Below are positions 17,703 through 25,926 of a DNA stretch of 64,000 bases, in pieces. The notes under the pieces are model-generated. The model was not told the DNA's origin. It saw only the letters and a list, made by a program, of their open reading frames with translations, and made no database searches. How positions within the stretch are numbered: the stretch's first letter is position 1; each line of letters opens with the position of its first letter. Source of the DNA: Bacillota bacterium (lineage in GTDB: Bacteria; Bacillota; Clostridia; Lachnospirales; Lachnospiraceae); contig JAEZGY010000067.1 in NCBI GenBank assembly GCA_023416695.1, positions 1 through 64,000 on the forward strand. The letters run 5' to 3'. The position numbers and the translations under genes are program-made.

Positions 17703-18356
17703 ATGGAAGAGTACAAGGTAGTGTATCGAGAAGGTCAGCAGGAGATTACGGAAAAGAAATCTCGTTTTATCGCAACAGTGATACCTATCGAATCCGAGGA
17801 CGATGCATTGTATGCCATAGAACAGAGGAAGAAGAAGTATTGGAATGCCAGTCACAACTGTTTTGCTTACGTGTTAGGTAAGAATCAAGAGTTACAGAGA
17901 TTTAGTGATGATGGTGAGCCTTCTGGTACAGCAGGAAAGCCAATTTTGGATGTATTGTTGGGGGAAGGAGTACGCAATGCTTTAATAATAGTGACTAGGT
18001 ATTTTGGTGGAACACTATTGGGAACTGGTGGTTTAGTAAGGGCCTATTCTAGAAGTGCCAAGGCAGCCCTTTTAGCAAGCTCTATTATTAATAAGATTCT
18101 AGGTAAAACAATACGTTTAACGATGGATTATAATACGGTAGGCAAGATTCAATATATACTTGCCCAGAACCAGATTTCAGTCGTAGACTCTATCTATAAA
18201 GAAGATGTTGAGATGACCATTGTTATTCCTATAGATGAGGTACTTACTCTAGAAAAGTTGATAATGGAAGCTACCTCTGCAAAAGTACATTTTCAAGAGA
18301 TGAATACAGTGTATTATGCAAAACTGGATTCTGAACTTCTTATTTTTCAGGAGTAA
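17703..18356 (+). CDS. YigZ/IMPACT-family protein
   Basis: A 217-residue protein of the UPF0029/IMPACT family (YigZ in E. coli, YvyE in Bacillus). The N-terminal domain shows KKSRFIATVIPIESEDDA, the signature NCFAYVLGKNQELQRFSDDG and the GTAGKPILDVL and RYFGGTLLGTGGLVRAYS blocks. The C-terminal domain is a ferredoxin-like DUF1949 segment. Members are linked to ribosome or translation regulation, but a precise role is unknown. The ATG follows aaggagg. Confidence 0.95.
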   Translation: MEEYKVVYREGQQEITEKKSRFIATVIPIESEDDALYAIEQRKKKYWNASHNCFAYVLGKNQELQRFSDDGEPSGTAGKPILDVLLGEGVRNALIIVTRYFGGTLLGTGGLVRAYSRSAKAALLASSIINKILGKTIRLTMDYNTVGKIQYILAQNQISVVDSIYKEDVEMTIVIPIDEVLTLEKLIMEATSAKVHFQEMNTVYYAKLDSELLIFQE

Positions 18357-18412
18357 TTATTCTGACGATAGGAGAAGGAATGTTGGCATGAAGGTACTGA
18401 AAGGAGAGCAAT

Positions 18413-18589
18413 ATGGCGATACCAAGGGATCCCATTATCCTACTTAGCTATGTCAATTTAAAGCTTAGGGATTATTACGATTCGTTAGATGAATTTTGTA
18501 ATAGTATGGGAGTAGACAAAACAGAGTTGATTGATAAATTGGCTGCTATCGACTATAGATATGATTCTGTTGCAAACCAGTTTCGTTAA
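18413..18589 (+). CDS. DUF4250-family small protein (58 aa)
   Basis: A 58-residue frame with ATG at 18413 behind aaaggag (18400-18406). The start MAIPRDPIILLSYVNLKLRD is typical of DUF4250, a small helical family in anaerobic gut bacteria and clostridia with no known function. It lies about 55 bases after the YigZ gene and may share its transcript. A hairpin with a T-run follows. Confidence 0.85.
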   Translation: MAIPRDPIILLSYVNLKLRDYYDSLDEFCNSMGVDKTELIDKLAAIDYRYDSVANQFR

Positions 18590-18626
18590 TTGATTTCAGT
18601 TATGGCAGCTATACGATAAATACTTG

Positions 18627-18677
18627 AAAACACTTAATTTTTATTAGCTTATATGCTATAATAGTTAGGTGTTTTTT
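18627..18677 (+). terminator. Probable terminator
   Basis: Imperfect long hairpin: AAAACAC (18627-18633) pairs with GTGTTTT (18669-18675), with inner AGC/GCT and A/T pairs, and a T-run follows. Confidence 0.6.
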
Positions 18678-18760
18678 GTTTGCAATAAATCAAGTGTAAT
18701 TCATGTAATTCTTAGTACATATAGAGGATAAAAATATTGGTATATGATAGGAGAGGAACT

Positions 18761-19591
18761 ATGTTAGTTTTATGCAAGCGATTATGGTCTGTACTACTAT
18801 GTTTAATTTTGGTTTCAGCTACGTTACTTGGTTGTGGTAAAACCCCAGACAATCCTAAGGAGTTGTTAGCTAAGGTGTATAAGGATATGGCGGAGGTCTC
18901 TAGTTTTAATATGAAATCTAAGCTTATGATGGATACGAGTATGTCTAGTATCGCATCTAATGTTCAGGTTAATACAGAGGTCGGAATGACAAAAGACCCT
19001 TTTGAATTAACTGTTGTTCAAGAGTATTGTAACGATGGAGAAGAACCTGTCACAAATTATATGTATACCAGGCAAGCCAAGACTTTAGAAAGATTTCTTT
19101 ATAAGAATGGACAATGGAATAAAACAGAGGTTGATCTTAAGCAACTAGAGGAGCTTAAGAAAGAATACAGTGGACCTATCGATTTTTCTTTGTATTTTAA
19201 CGAAGTGGATTCCTTTACAATTACCTCTACAGATGCCAAGGAGATTGTCATAGAGGGAACCGTGTCTGGAAGTAATATGGTAAATGTGTTAAAGGAGACA
19301 GGAGTGCTAAAGCAACTTTCACTTTCTTCCTTTCCTGAGAAACAACTAGAAGGTGCCAAACCCATTAAAGTAAAAGCATGGATAAGCAAGAAATCACAAT
19401 GTTTCACTAAGATTTCAGTAGACATGGCTGCAACCTATCAGGACTTGACAAACCTTCTATTTGGAGAGAATAGTACAGTTAATCCAAAGATTAACCAGTG
19501 TATAGTGGAGTTGTATGATATATGCATCAATCAACAATATAGTATAGTAATGCCAGAGGATATAAAATCCTCATTAAACCAACAGCTATAG
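18761..19591 (+). CDS. Lipoprotein, LolA/LppX-like (DUF6612-type)
   Basis: A predicted lipoprotein of 276 residues. The signal peptide ends in the lipobox LLGC; the mature part starts with a helix of the kind AKVYKDMAEVSSFNMKSKL and continues in long alternating strands, as in DUF6612 and LppX/LolA-type folds that bind lipids. That assignment is by pattern only. A TTG at 18737 would extend it by eight residues; the ATG at 18761 is chosen because aggagagga (18749-18757) precedes it. Its last six bases overlap the convergent gene. Confidence 0.75.
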   Translation: MLVLCKRLWSVLLCLILVSATLLGCGKTPDNPKELLAKVYKDMAEVSSFNMKSKLMMDTSMSSIASNVQVNTEVGMTKDPFELTVVQEYCNDGEEPVTNYMYTRQAKTLERFLYKNGQWNKTEVDLKQLEELKKEYSGPIDFSLYFNEVDSFTITSTDAKEIVIEGTVSGSNMVNVLKETGVLKQLSLSSFPEKQLEGAKPIKVKAWISKKSQCFTKISVDMAATYQDLTNLLFGENSTVNPKINQCIVELYDICINQQYSIVMPEDIKSSLNQQL

Positions 19592-20557
19592 AGGAAGCCC
19601 AGTATTATATGAGAGATTTCCTAAATCAGAAGTAAGGATTTGTATGAGATAGTGCTGTTGCTTCTGATCTTCACATTGAAACAAGATGGAATATAGAATT
19701 TGACAGCGTTTATATGCTGTATCCATGGCAACCTTAAATAATTCAACGAAGGATTCTGTTCGTATTTTTGTTGGTTTAAATGGTGAGGCCCATTGTTGAT
19801 GAGATAGGTTTAGGACATCCCTATCTATTTGCAACTCATCCGTACTGATGACGCAAGAAGGTCGGTAAGGAAGGTGTAATAGTTTTTCTAACGTAAGGGA
19901 AATAGGTTTCTTTAAGCCCAATCTATCTTGCAAACAGCGTGCCAAATAAGGAAACAGTGATACGGCATGGTACATCTGTTTACTAGTAGTCATGTGATAG
20001 TCTAACTCTTTTTCATAAACCTTATTACAAGTGGAGGATAGAAAAGTAGCTATGAGTTGGCGATCACTTTTGCTTGGCTTGGTAATGGAGAAGTAATCTT
20101 GCTCACTTGGAAATCGTTTTAGATATTTAAATAATAGATTAGTATCAAGAACAGTCTCTAGTGAGCAGTGTCGGTAGCTATTTAAAGATTTCTTTGCTTT
20201 ATCATTAGTTGGGTTAGCAAAGGCTTCTACATAAGGATGTGCTATGGTGTCTAAGGTATAATGACAGAAGAGACCACATAGATAGGCATAGAGAACATCT
20301 TTCTCCTTTTGAGTCTTACGTGATATGATGTTTTGTAAACCATAGTAGAACAATTCCTTTGACTTACTTTTGTGTAAACGATGTCCTAGACTTTGTTTGT
20401 GTAAATAACATGGAACATAATATAGAAAAATATCAGGGCCTTCGCCACCTAGGCAAAAGGCTTTTTTATATTTTAAAAGCATTGGATATGCTTTGGAGCC
20501 CTGTAGGCGCTTTGCTGTTCCAATAGAAAACAAATAGTGACTTAAATAACCGGGCAT
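19586..20557 (-). CDS. Zinc-dependent phospholipase C-like protein
   Basis: A 323-residue protein of the Zn_dep_PLPC group (PF00882). It begins MPGYLSHYLFSIGTAKRL, and contains GGEGPDIFLYY, GLFCHYTLDTIAHPYVEA and a RHCSLETVLD motif, with His and Asp residues spaced as in the zinc site. There is no signal peptide, unlike secreted clostridial alpha-toxins, so a cytosolic or housekeeping role is likely. ATG at 20557 is preferred over TTG at 20566, since agaaagga lies ten bases before it. Confidence 0.85.
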   Translation of the reverse strand: MPGYLSHYLFSIGTAKRLQGSKAYPMLLKYKKAFCLGGEGPDIFLYYVPCYLHKQSLGHRLHKSKSKELFYYGLQNIISRKTQKEKDVLYAYLCGLFCHYTLDTIAHPYVEAFANPTNDKAKKSLNSYRHCSLETVLDTNLLFKYLKRFPSEQDYFSITKPSKSDRQLIATFLSSTCNKVYEKELDYHMTTSKQMYHAVSLFPYLARCLQDRLGLKKPISLTLEKLLHLPYRPSCVISTDELQIDRDVLNLSHQQWASPFKPTKIRTESFVELFKVAMDTAYKRCQILYSILFQCEDQKQQHYLIQILTSDLGNLSYNTGLPL

Positions 20558-20635
20558 AGTAATCAATTCCTTTCTTGTTATGCCTATTTATGTTATATTA
20601 TACACCATTCTGAAAAAATCAACCATGTAAGGCTA

Positions 20636-20664
20636 TTGTGTTTGATATTTTCCAATGCTACAAT
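20636..20664 (+). promoter_or_regulatory. Probable promoter of rarA
   Basis: TTGTGT (20636-20641), 17-base spacer, TACAAT (20659-20664), 25 bases before the start codon. Confidence 0.6.
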
Positions 20665-20688
20665 AGAAATAGAAATGGAGAGTAGCGT

Positions 20689-22017
20689 ATGGATTTATTT
20701 GATTATATGAGACAAAACAATATGAAGAAGGAATCTCCTCTTGCTTCTCGGTTAAGACCTGAAACATTGGAGGAGGTCGTAGGGCAGGAGCATATCATTG
20801 GTAAGGACAAGCTCCTATATCGAGCTATTAAGGCGGATAAGCTAAGCTCTATAATATTTTATGGACCTCCTGGGACAGGAAAAACCACTCTAGCCAAAGT
20901 CATCGCCCATACTACCAGTGCGGAATTTACCCAGATTAATGCCACAAGTGCAGGGAAAAAGGATATGGAAGCTGTGGTTACGAAGGCTAAGGAATTAGCA
21001 GGAATGTATGGAAAGCGGACAATCCTATTTGTAGATGAGATTCATCGGTTTAATAAAGGGCAGCAGGATTTTTTACTCCCTTATGTAGAAGATGGAACCA
21101 TTATTTTAATTGGTGCTACTACAGAAAACCCTTATTTTGAGGTAAATGGAGCTCTTATTTCTAGGTCCATTATCTTTCAGTTAAAACCCCTAGAAATGGA
21201 AGATATTCGTAAGTTACTTCTTCGTGCCATTAAGGATCAGGAAAAGGGGTTAGGAGTATACAAGCTAGAGGTATCAGAGGATGCCCTTGATTTCTTATCA
21301 GATGTCAGTAACGGGGACGCTCGTAATGCCTTAAATGCCATTGAATTGGGAGCCCTTACTACCTCGCCTGGTGAGGATGGGTTCATTCATATTGATCTAG
21401 AGGTTGCTAGCCAATGTATTCAAAAGCGTAACATTCGATATGATAAAACGGGGGACAATCATTACAATACAATTTCAGCCTTCATAAAGAGTATGAGAGG
21501 GTCCGATCCGGATGCGGCTGTCTATTATTTGGCTAGAATGCTGTATGCTGGAGAAGAGGTAACCTTTATTGCTAGACGGATTATGATTTGTGCTTCCGAG
21601 GATGTTGGTAATGCTGATCCAAATGCCCTCGTAGTTGCCACCAATGCCGCTATGGCGGTGGAACGCTTAGGCATGCCAGAAGCTCGGATTGTGTTAGCCC
21701 AAGCTGCAGCTTATGTGGCCTCAGCTCCAAAGAGCAACAGTGCAATTTGTGCTATAGATAAAGCTATGAGCATTGTAGAAAAAGAAAGAACTGCAACCAT
21801 ACCATCCTATTTAATGGACGCTCATTACGGAGGCGCCAATAAGCTTGGTAATGGCATTGGGTATAAATATGCTCATAATTATCCAAACAATTATGTAAAA
21901 CAACAGTATCTTCCCGATGAATTAAAAGAAGAAACCTTTTACGTGCCTTCTGATAATGGTTATGAAAAGGAAATAAAGAGACATCTAGATTATATAAGAA
22001 ATTATAAGGAAGAATAA
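20689..22017 (+). CDS. rarA: Replication-associated recombination ATPase RarA/MgsA
   Basis: AAA+ ATPase of 442 residues that acts at stalled replication forks. Walker A GPPGTGKTT starts at residue 59 and the Walker B/DEIHRFNK segment is at 116-123. Downstream are the sensor region IGATTENPYFEVN and the C-terminal MgsA tetramerisation domain with YYLARMLYAGEEVTFIARR and HYGGANKLGNGIGYKYAHN. The length is normal. A single-gene unit closed by a strong terminator. Confidence 0.97.
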   Translation: MDLFDYMRQNNMKKESPLASRLRPETLEEVVGQEHIIGKDKLLYRAIKADKLSSIIFYGPPGTGKTTLAKVIAHTTSAEFTQINATSAGKKDMEAVVTKAKELAGMYGKRTILFVDEIHRFNKGQQDFLLPYVEDGTIILIGATTENPYFEVNGALISRSIIFQLKPLEMEDIRKLLLRAIKDQEKGLGVYKLEVSEDALDFLSDVSNGDARNALNAIELGALTTSPGEDGFIHIDLEVASQCIQKRNIRYDKTGDNHYNTISAFIKSMRGSDPDAAVYYLARMLYAGEEVTFIARRIMICASEDVGNADPNALVVATNAAMAVERLGMPEARIVLAQAAAYVASAPKSNSAICAIDKAMSIVEKERTATIPSYLMDAHYGGANKLGNGIGYKYAHNYPNNYVKQQYLPDELKEETFYVPSDNGYEKEIKRHLDYIRNYKEE

Positions 22018-22028
22018 TATAAGATAAT

Positions 22029-22065
22029 GGCCTGTCAGCAAATTGCTGACAGGCCGTATGTTTTA
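22029..22065 (+). terminator. Rho-independent terminator after rarA
   Basis: Nearly continuous inverted repeat of 13 bases each side (22029-22041 with 22043-22055) followed by a short T-run. Confidence 0.85.
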
Positions 22066-22089
22066 TAAAAATGTATCAGAAATAGTTTG

Positions 22090-22317
22090 CTATTTCGTTT
22101 CTTTATCCTTATCCTGCTCAGACCTGTTTTTTAAGTATTTAATTACTAGCAAATAACCATATAGAATCACTGGAAGGCCTATGGAGCAGAAGAGACTTGC
22201 CATAAAAAGACCCTCTGTTGCTTTAGAACCTATCATCGCTGCAATAAAAGTGGTAATATAGCAGCCGACTAAGAGAACTACTCCGATTAAGGCTAGTACA
22301 CGTTTGGTTTTTCCCAT
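22090..22317 (-). CDS. Small two-helix membrane protein (75 aa)
   Basis: Minus-strand frame of 75 residues with aaagga before the ATG. Two hydrophobic helices (about 8-28 and 38-60) are followed by a charged tail rich in Lys, Glu and Asp. I do not recognise it as a characterised family, although small proteins of this type are common beside clostridial housekeeping genes. It is convergent with rarA and shares the intervening hairpin. Confidence 0.7.
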   Translation of the reverse strand: MGKTKRVLALIGVVLLVGCYITTFIAAMIGSKATEGLFMASLFCSIGLPVILYGYLLVIKYLKNRSEQDKDKETK

Positions 22318-22413
22318 TGATTTAATCCTTTCCTTATTACTGGTATAAAAGTTGATTCTTTTTTCATTATAAGGTACTTAGGAGTTTTCTGCAACAAATT
22401 GTCATAAGAAAAC

Positions 22414-22438
22414 AGCCCTGTCTGAGGCATACAGGGCT
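22414..22438 (-). terminator. Terminator for the minus-strand small genes
   Basis: An 8-bp stem, 22414-22421 with 22431-22438, followed on the minus strand by a T-rich tract. It lies after the 22481-22645 gene. Confidence 0.75.
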
Positions 22439-22480
22439 AGAATAAGAAAAGAGAAGTAATCTAAGTGTTTGATAGCACTA

Positions 22481-22645
22481 CTATTTATTTTTTTCACTAA
22501 AATTATGACCGGAAGAGGAGCTGCTAGAATCGCCACTGACATAGTTACTGCTAGATTCTTTTTTGTGTTCATGATTGTTAATTACGGAATTACCATTTCC
22601 TTTGCCCTCTTTTTTATTGCTAGTATTCATATCTTTACTATTCAT
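22481..22645 (-). CDS. Small Ser/Asn/Lys-rich hydrophilic protein (54 aa)
   Basis: Minus-strand frame of 54 residues, ATG complement at 22643-22645 behind gaaaggtg. The product is low-complexity and polar, with a run of serines (SGDSSSSSSG) and many Asn and Lys, and no hydrophobic segment. It follows the HMA-fold gene by 16 bases and precedes a terminator, so the two form a small operon. The function is unknown; it is probably disordered. Confidence 0.6.
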   Translation of the reverse strand: MNSKDMNTSNKKEGKGNGNSVINNHEHKKESSSNYVSGDSSSSSSGHNFSEKNK

Positions 22646-22661
22646 AAGTTTTCACCTTTCT

Positions 22662-22871
22662 CTAAATGGATTCAATTTTACATCCTACGTTTTCAATACA
22701 AGATTTTATACTATTTTCATCAGTTGCTTCATTATATCCAACTTCGATAGAACTCCTACCCATATCAACGTTAACCATAGAAACACCGTTCATGTTATTT
22801 AGTGAATTTTTTAATTGGGTTTTTACGGTGGAATTTTGCAAACCAGTGACAGTATAGTGTACTTTATTCAT
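22662..22871 (-). CDS. HMA-fold (CopZ-like) protein without the CxxC motif
   Basis: A 69-residue protein with the pattern of a heavy-metal-associated domain: a first strand MNKVHYTVTGL, a helix, the strand VNVDMGRSSIEVGYN and a last helix with IKSCIENVGCKI. In metallochaperones the loop after the first strand carries CxxC; here it reads GLQNSTVK, so the usual metal site is absent. The start at 22871 is set by aaaggag a few bases upstream; a longer frame to 22967 has no such signal. Confidence 0.8.
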   Translation of the reverse strand: MNKVHYTVTGLQNSTVKTQLKNSLNNMNGVSMVNVDMGRSSIEVGYNEATDENSIKSCIENVGCKIESI

Positions 22872-22984
22872 AGGATCTCCTTTCACTACAGTCGGCTTTG
22901 GTTGATGGTCATGTGAATAGTATTTGATTTCATAGAGGATATCATGCTGAAAAAAATTAACAGACAAAAAATGAAAAGAAAGAT

Positions 22985-23225
22985 TAGAATCGAAAACAGC
23001 CCCGCAGGGGATGCTACGGGGCTGTTTAAAAAAGGGGAGGATAAGTATTTAATTTTTCATTTGTATTTTGCTGCTATAATTGGAGGGGGGATCCAATTAT
23101 ATAAAGAGCATACGCGAATTGTAATCTCCAACAAATTCTTTACTTCTTTGCAAATCATTTATTAGATTAGTAATAGTATTGGTCCAAAAAACATGTTTTA
23201 TTCACCATAATTAATAAAATTTATA
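22985..23225 (-). ncRNA. Candidate C-rich small regulatory RNA
   Basis: On the minus strand a weak promoter (TTTATC, 17 bases, TATAAG, roughly 23240-23270) would give a transcript of about 235 nt that ends at a strong hairpin (22994-23027). It holds three C-rich unpaired or loop motifs: CCCCCC in the loop of a perfect 10-bp stem (23075-23084/23092-23101), CCTCCCC at about 23033-23040, and CCCC in the terminator loop. Such motifs pair with ribosome-binding sites in known Gram-positive small RNAs. No convincing coding frame spans it. Confidence 0.35.
22994..23027 (-). terminator. Strong GC-rich terminator hairpin
   Basis: Perfect 10-bp stem AAACAGCCCC/GGGGCTGTTT, 22994-23003 with 23018-23027. 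On the minus strand it runs into a TTTT tract, so it probably ends a minus-strand transcript. Confidence 0.7.
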
Positions 23226-23245
23226 AATTCTTATAAAAATTGTTA

Positions 23246-23274
23246 TTGCGTAGATAAAAAGTGTATGCTATACT
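23246..23274 (+). promoter_or_regulatory. Probable promoter of the SEC-C gene
   Basis: TTGCGT (23246-23251), 17-base spacer with TG before the -10, TATACT (23269-23274). Confidence 0.6.
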
Positions 23275-23329
23275 TTGAAAAGTTTATTGGAATATGTCGA
23301 AAGGCTTCATATTAGAAAGGAAGAGCATT

Positions 23330-23830
23330 ATGAGTTTATTAACCCAATGGAGAGAAAACGCTTATAATCAGGATATGAATACTCAGGCAGGACAATTGTT
23401 CTGGGCTAATTATTTTAATCTAGAGAAAGGCGTATACGAACAGTTATTAGCTGAGCCAGAGACAGTTGTTACTGGTACGGTGCAAGAGTTAGCTGATAAA
23501 TACAATCTTGATTTATCCATTATGGTTGGCTTCTTAGATGGAATTAATGATAGTTTGAAGAATCCTAATCCAATTGAGGAAATGGAGGAAGAAACTGTTG
23601 TTACTTTAGATTTGGATTTGGAAAAATTGTATTACAATATGTGTGAGGCTAAGGCTGATTGGTTATATGAGCTTCCTGTATGGGACAATCTATTATCAAA
23701 AGAACGCAGGAAAGAATTATTCTTAACACAAAGAAAATCAGGTACCATTGTAAAAGAGAAGAAAATCGGAAGAAATGATCCTTGTACCTGTGGTAGTGGA
23801 AGAAAATATAAACAGTGCTGTGGACGTTAG
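23330..23830 (+). CDS. SEC-C metal-binding motif protein
   Basis: A 166-residue protein. The N-terminal part is helical (MSLLTQWRENAYNQDMNTQ and a QELADKYNLDLSIMVGFLDG block), and the C-terminus is a complete SEC-C zinc motif, GRNDPCTCGSGRKYKQCC, as found at the end of SecA. The wider function is unknown; related clostridial proteins are stand-alone with the same two-part layout. The ATG at 23330 is chosen because agaaagg lies just upstream, removing 12 residues from the longest frame. Confidence 0.88.
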   Translation: MSLLTQWRENAYNQDMNTQAGQLFWANYFNLEKGVYEQLLAEPETVVTGTVQELADKYNLDLSIMVGFLDGINDSLKNPNPIEEMEEETVVTLDLDLEKLYYNMCEAKADWLYELPVWDNLLSKERRKELFLTQRKSGTIVKEKKIGRNDPCTCGSGRKYKQCCGR

Positions 23831-23972
23831 TATAGTTAAAATGAAATAGTATTTAAATAGACATAACAGGGGAAGCATTATAATGAGAGGAAGTCAAAAT
23901 CAATTTCTGATTGCTAACCTATGTTATGTCTTATTATATAAATGGTATTCTTGAAAAGACAATTAAGTATGC

Positions 23973-24305
23973 TTATGATTGCTTATAAATTAAGTACTTG
24001 GCGAAGCTAGTAAGCTCGATTACACTTTCACTGGAGAGCTGTTGATAGAGCTGAAAGAATTCTACAATATCTCGGTCAAGTACCTCACCTCCGATGGGGA
24101 GATAAGAGTCAGTTACACCTAATAGGTAATCACAGGAAACATCAAAATACTTCGATAACGCAATCAATTTATCAAAAGAGGGTTCATTACGTTCAGATTC
24201 ATAATTTGAAATGGCTGTTGGTTTTAAGTTTAAGATATCTGCTAGATCCCCTTGGGTAATTCTATGCTTTTGACGAAGCATTTTTAGCCTTTTACTAAAT
24301 ACCAT
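23973..24305 (-). CDS. XRE-family transcriptional regulator
   Basis: A 110-residue protein with an N-terminal Cro/CI helix-turn-helix (RLKMLRQKHRITQGDLADIL and NLKPTAISNYESERNEPSFD) ending in the typical FDVSCDYLLGVTD. The C-terminal 40 residues are helical and hydrophobic (SSESVIELTSFAKYLIY), probably for dimerisation. It is divergent from the histidine kinase gene, which it may regulate. The start follows gaggagg on the minus strand. Confidence 0.9.
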   Translation of the reverse strand: MVFSKRLKMLRQKHRITQGDLADILNLKPTAISNYESERNEPSFDKLIALSKYFDVSCDYLLGVTDSYLPIGGEVLDRDIVEFFQLYQQLSSESVIELTSFAKYLIYKQS

Positions 24306-24437
24306 AGTACGCCTCCTCTTGGTATGCTAATAATAATTTATCATACATAAGAAAATGACATGGCAATTCTGTAAAATAACTCTTTATAATGTTAAAAGAT
24401 AGAATGTCAATGTATGCATAAATATAGAAACATAATA

Positions 24438-24466
24438 TTGACAAATAATGTATGAAGAAATATGAT
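24438..24466 (+). promoter_or_regulatory. Consensus promoter of the PAS kinase gene
   Basis: TTGACA (24438-24443), 17-base spacer, TATGAT (24461-24466). It spans the first in-frame ATG (24452), so translation must begin downstream. Confidence 0.75.
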
Positions 24467-24499
24467 TATTATAGCGAATTATATGCAAAAGGGGAAGCT

Positions 24500-25915
24500 A
24501 TGCAGCTGGAATCTGAAGAACTATGGAACCAGTATTATAAAGAAATTGTACATAGAATGGAAGATATTGTATTATGGATTAATGAAGAGGGAGCTCTTGT
24601 AAACTGGAATATTGCAGCAGTGCAGCATTTAGGTTATGAGGGGCAAGAGCTATCTGAATTAACCATTCATACCTTATTTAAGTCTGATTTTTCTTTCGAT
24701 ATGGGGAATAATGCTCCGTATTACAAGGAGTGGCCAGAGGTCATAGTATATCGAAAGAATAATACTTGTTTTGCTTGTAATATGAGAGTCCTGACTATTA
24801 GGGACAAACATATTCACAGTATTTGTATCATGTCAGACATACAACAGAGGAAGGATTTACAAAAGAAAATAATATCTCTGTCTAATGAATTGGAACACGC
24901 TTTAGAGGTGAAAAATTTATTTTTGGCCAATGTTACTCATGAATTAAGGACACCACTTAATGGAATGATTGGCTTGTTAACCACCATGGACACCACTGGA
25001 TTTCCAGAAAAATCAATGGAAGATATTTGTTTACTAAAGAATTGCTGCCAGACCATGGAGAAAATTGTAGACCAAGTATTAGATTATACTAAATTGGTAG
25101 CTGGTAAACTTAAGACCAACAAAGAGATCTTTAAAGTACAGGAATGGATTACACCAATAATTTTAATTAACCAGAATTTAGCCGAGTATAAGGGGTTGCA
25201 CTTCGAGGTTTATTTGGATCAAAAGCTTCCAGTGTTGTTACTAGGTGACAAGGAATGGATTGGTCAGGTACTAAGCAATCTCTTAAGTAATGCAATCAAG
25301 TTTACTAAACAGGGAAGTGTAAGACTTGAGATAGTAAGTAAAGCAGAGACAGATACTACGGTAACTGTTTTATTTGTCATAAGTGATACAGGGATAGGGA
25401 TTAAAGAGGATCAGATGAAGTATTTATTCCAAAGCTTTTCTCAGGCAGATTCCACTATCACAAGAAAGTATGGTGGAACAGGATTAGGCTTGGCAATTTG
25501 TAAGGGGATTGTGGAAGCGATGGGTGGTACTTTGGAGGTGGAAAGTAAATACTTAAAGGGAAGCCGATTTTATTTTGAATTGGTTTTAGAAAAATATGAT
25601 AACGTACTAAATGAAACAATAGATAATCAACAAAGTAGTAAAGAGAGGCGTCAGGATTTTATTAATCCAACAGTTTATAATGGTGATAAAGAGCCTAATT
25701 TAGATTATTTATTAAGTCAAATGTCACTATGTATAGAGTTTGGGTCATGGGAGAGAGCCCAAGTCTATAGCCATCAGATTAAAAGTTTGCTAGAGGGACT
25801 AAAGCCAGAACTAGGTAGATGGGCGTTTCGGTTAGAGCTTGCTTGTCGTAGGAAGGATTTAGAAAAAGCAAAGGAATTGTTTGAGACAATAAAGATGGGA
25901 TTGAAGAGTGATTAA
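24500..25915 (+). CDS. PAS-domain sensor histidine kinase
   Basis: A 471-residue cytosolic kinase with no membrane helix. A PAS domain comes first (DIVLWINEEGALVNWNIAAV and following), then a HisKA domain with the phospho-acceptor in THELRTPLNGM, then an intact HATPase: N-box NLLSNAIKF, G1 DTGIGI, F-box SFSQAD, G2 GGTGLGLA. A helical tail of about 100 residues resembles no known domain. ATG 24452 lies inside the promoter and lacks a ribosome-binding site; ATG 24500 has aaaagggg five bases ahead. The paired response regulator follows 11 bases later. Confidence 0.92.
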   Translation: MQLESEELWNQYYKEIVHRMEDIVLWINEEGALVNWNIAAVQHLGYEGQELSELTIHTLFKSDFSFDMGNNAPYYKEWPEVIVYRKNNTCFACNMRVLTIRDKHIHSICIMSDIQQRKDLQKKIISLSNELEHALEVKNLFLANVTHELRTPLNGMIGLLTTMDTTGFPEKSMEDICLLKNCCQTMEKIVDQVLDYTKLVAGKLKTNKEIFKVQEWITPIILINQNLAEYKGLHFEVYLDQKLPVLLLGDKEWIGQVLSNLLSNAIKFTKQGSVRLEIVSKAETDTTVTVLFVISDTGIGIKEDQMKYLFQSFSQADSTITRKYGGTGLGLAICKGIVEAMGGTLEVESKYLKGSRFYFELVLEKYDNVLNETIDNQQSSKERRQDFINPTVYNGDKEPNLDYLLSQMSLCIEFGSWERAQVYSHQIKSLLEGLKPELGRWAFRLELACRRKDLEKAKELFETIKMGLKSD

Positions 25916-25926
25916 GGAGGATTCTT

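Noticed and set aside
23057..23158. Minus-strand 33-codon frame inside the candidate small RNA
   Set aside because: No ribosome-binding site precedes the ATG, and the frame runs through the C-rich hairpin. It remains the main alternative to the RNA reading.
22944..23165. Plus-strand 73-codon frame
   Set aside because: It reads straight through the strong hairpin at 22994-23027, overlaps the candidate small RNA, and has no ribosome-binding site or conserved motif.
23883..23954. Plus-strand 23-codon frame after the SEC-C gene
   Set aside because: Too short, with no clear family, and it lies inside a long inverted repeat (23860-23930) that may be a terminator or operator.
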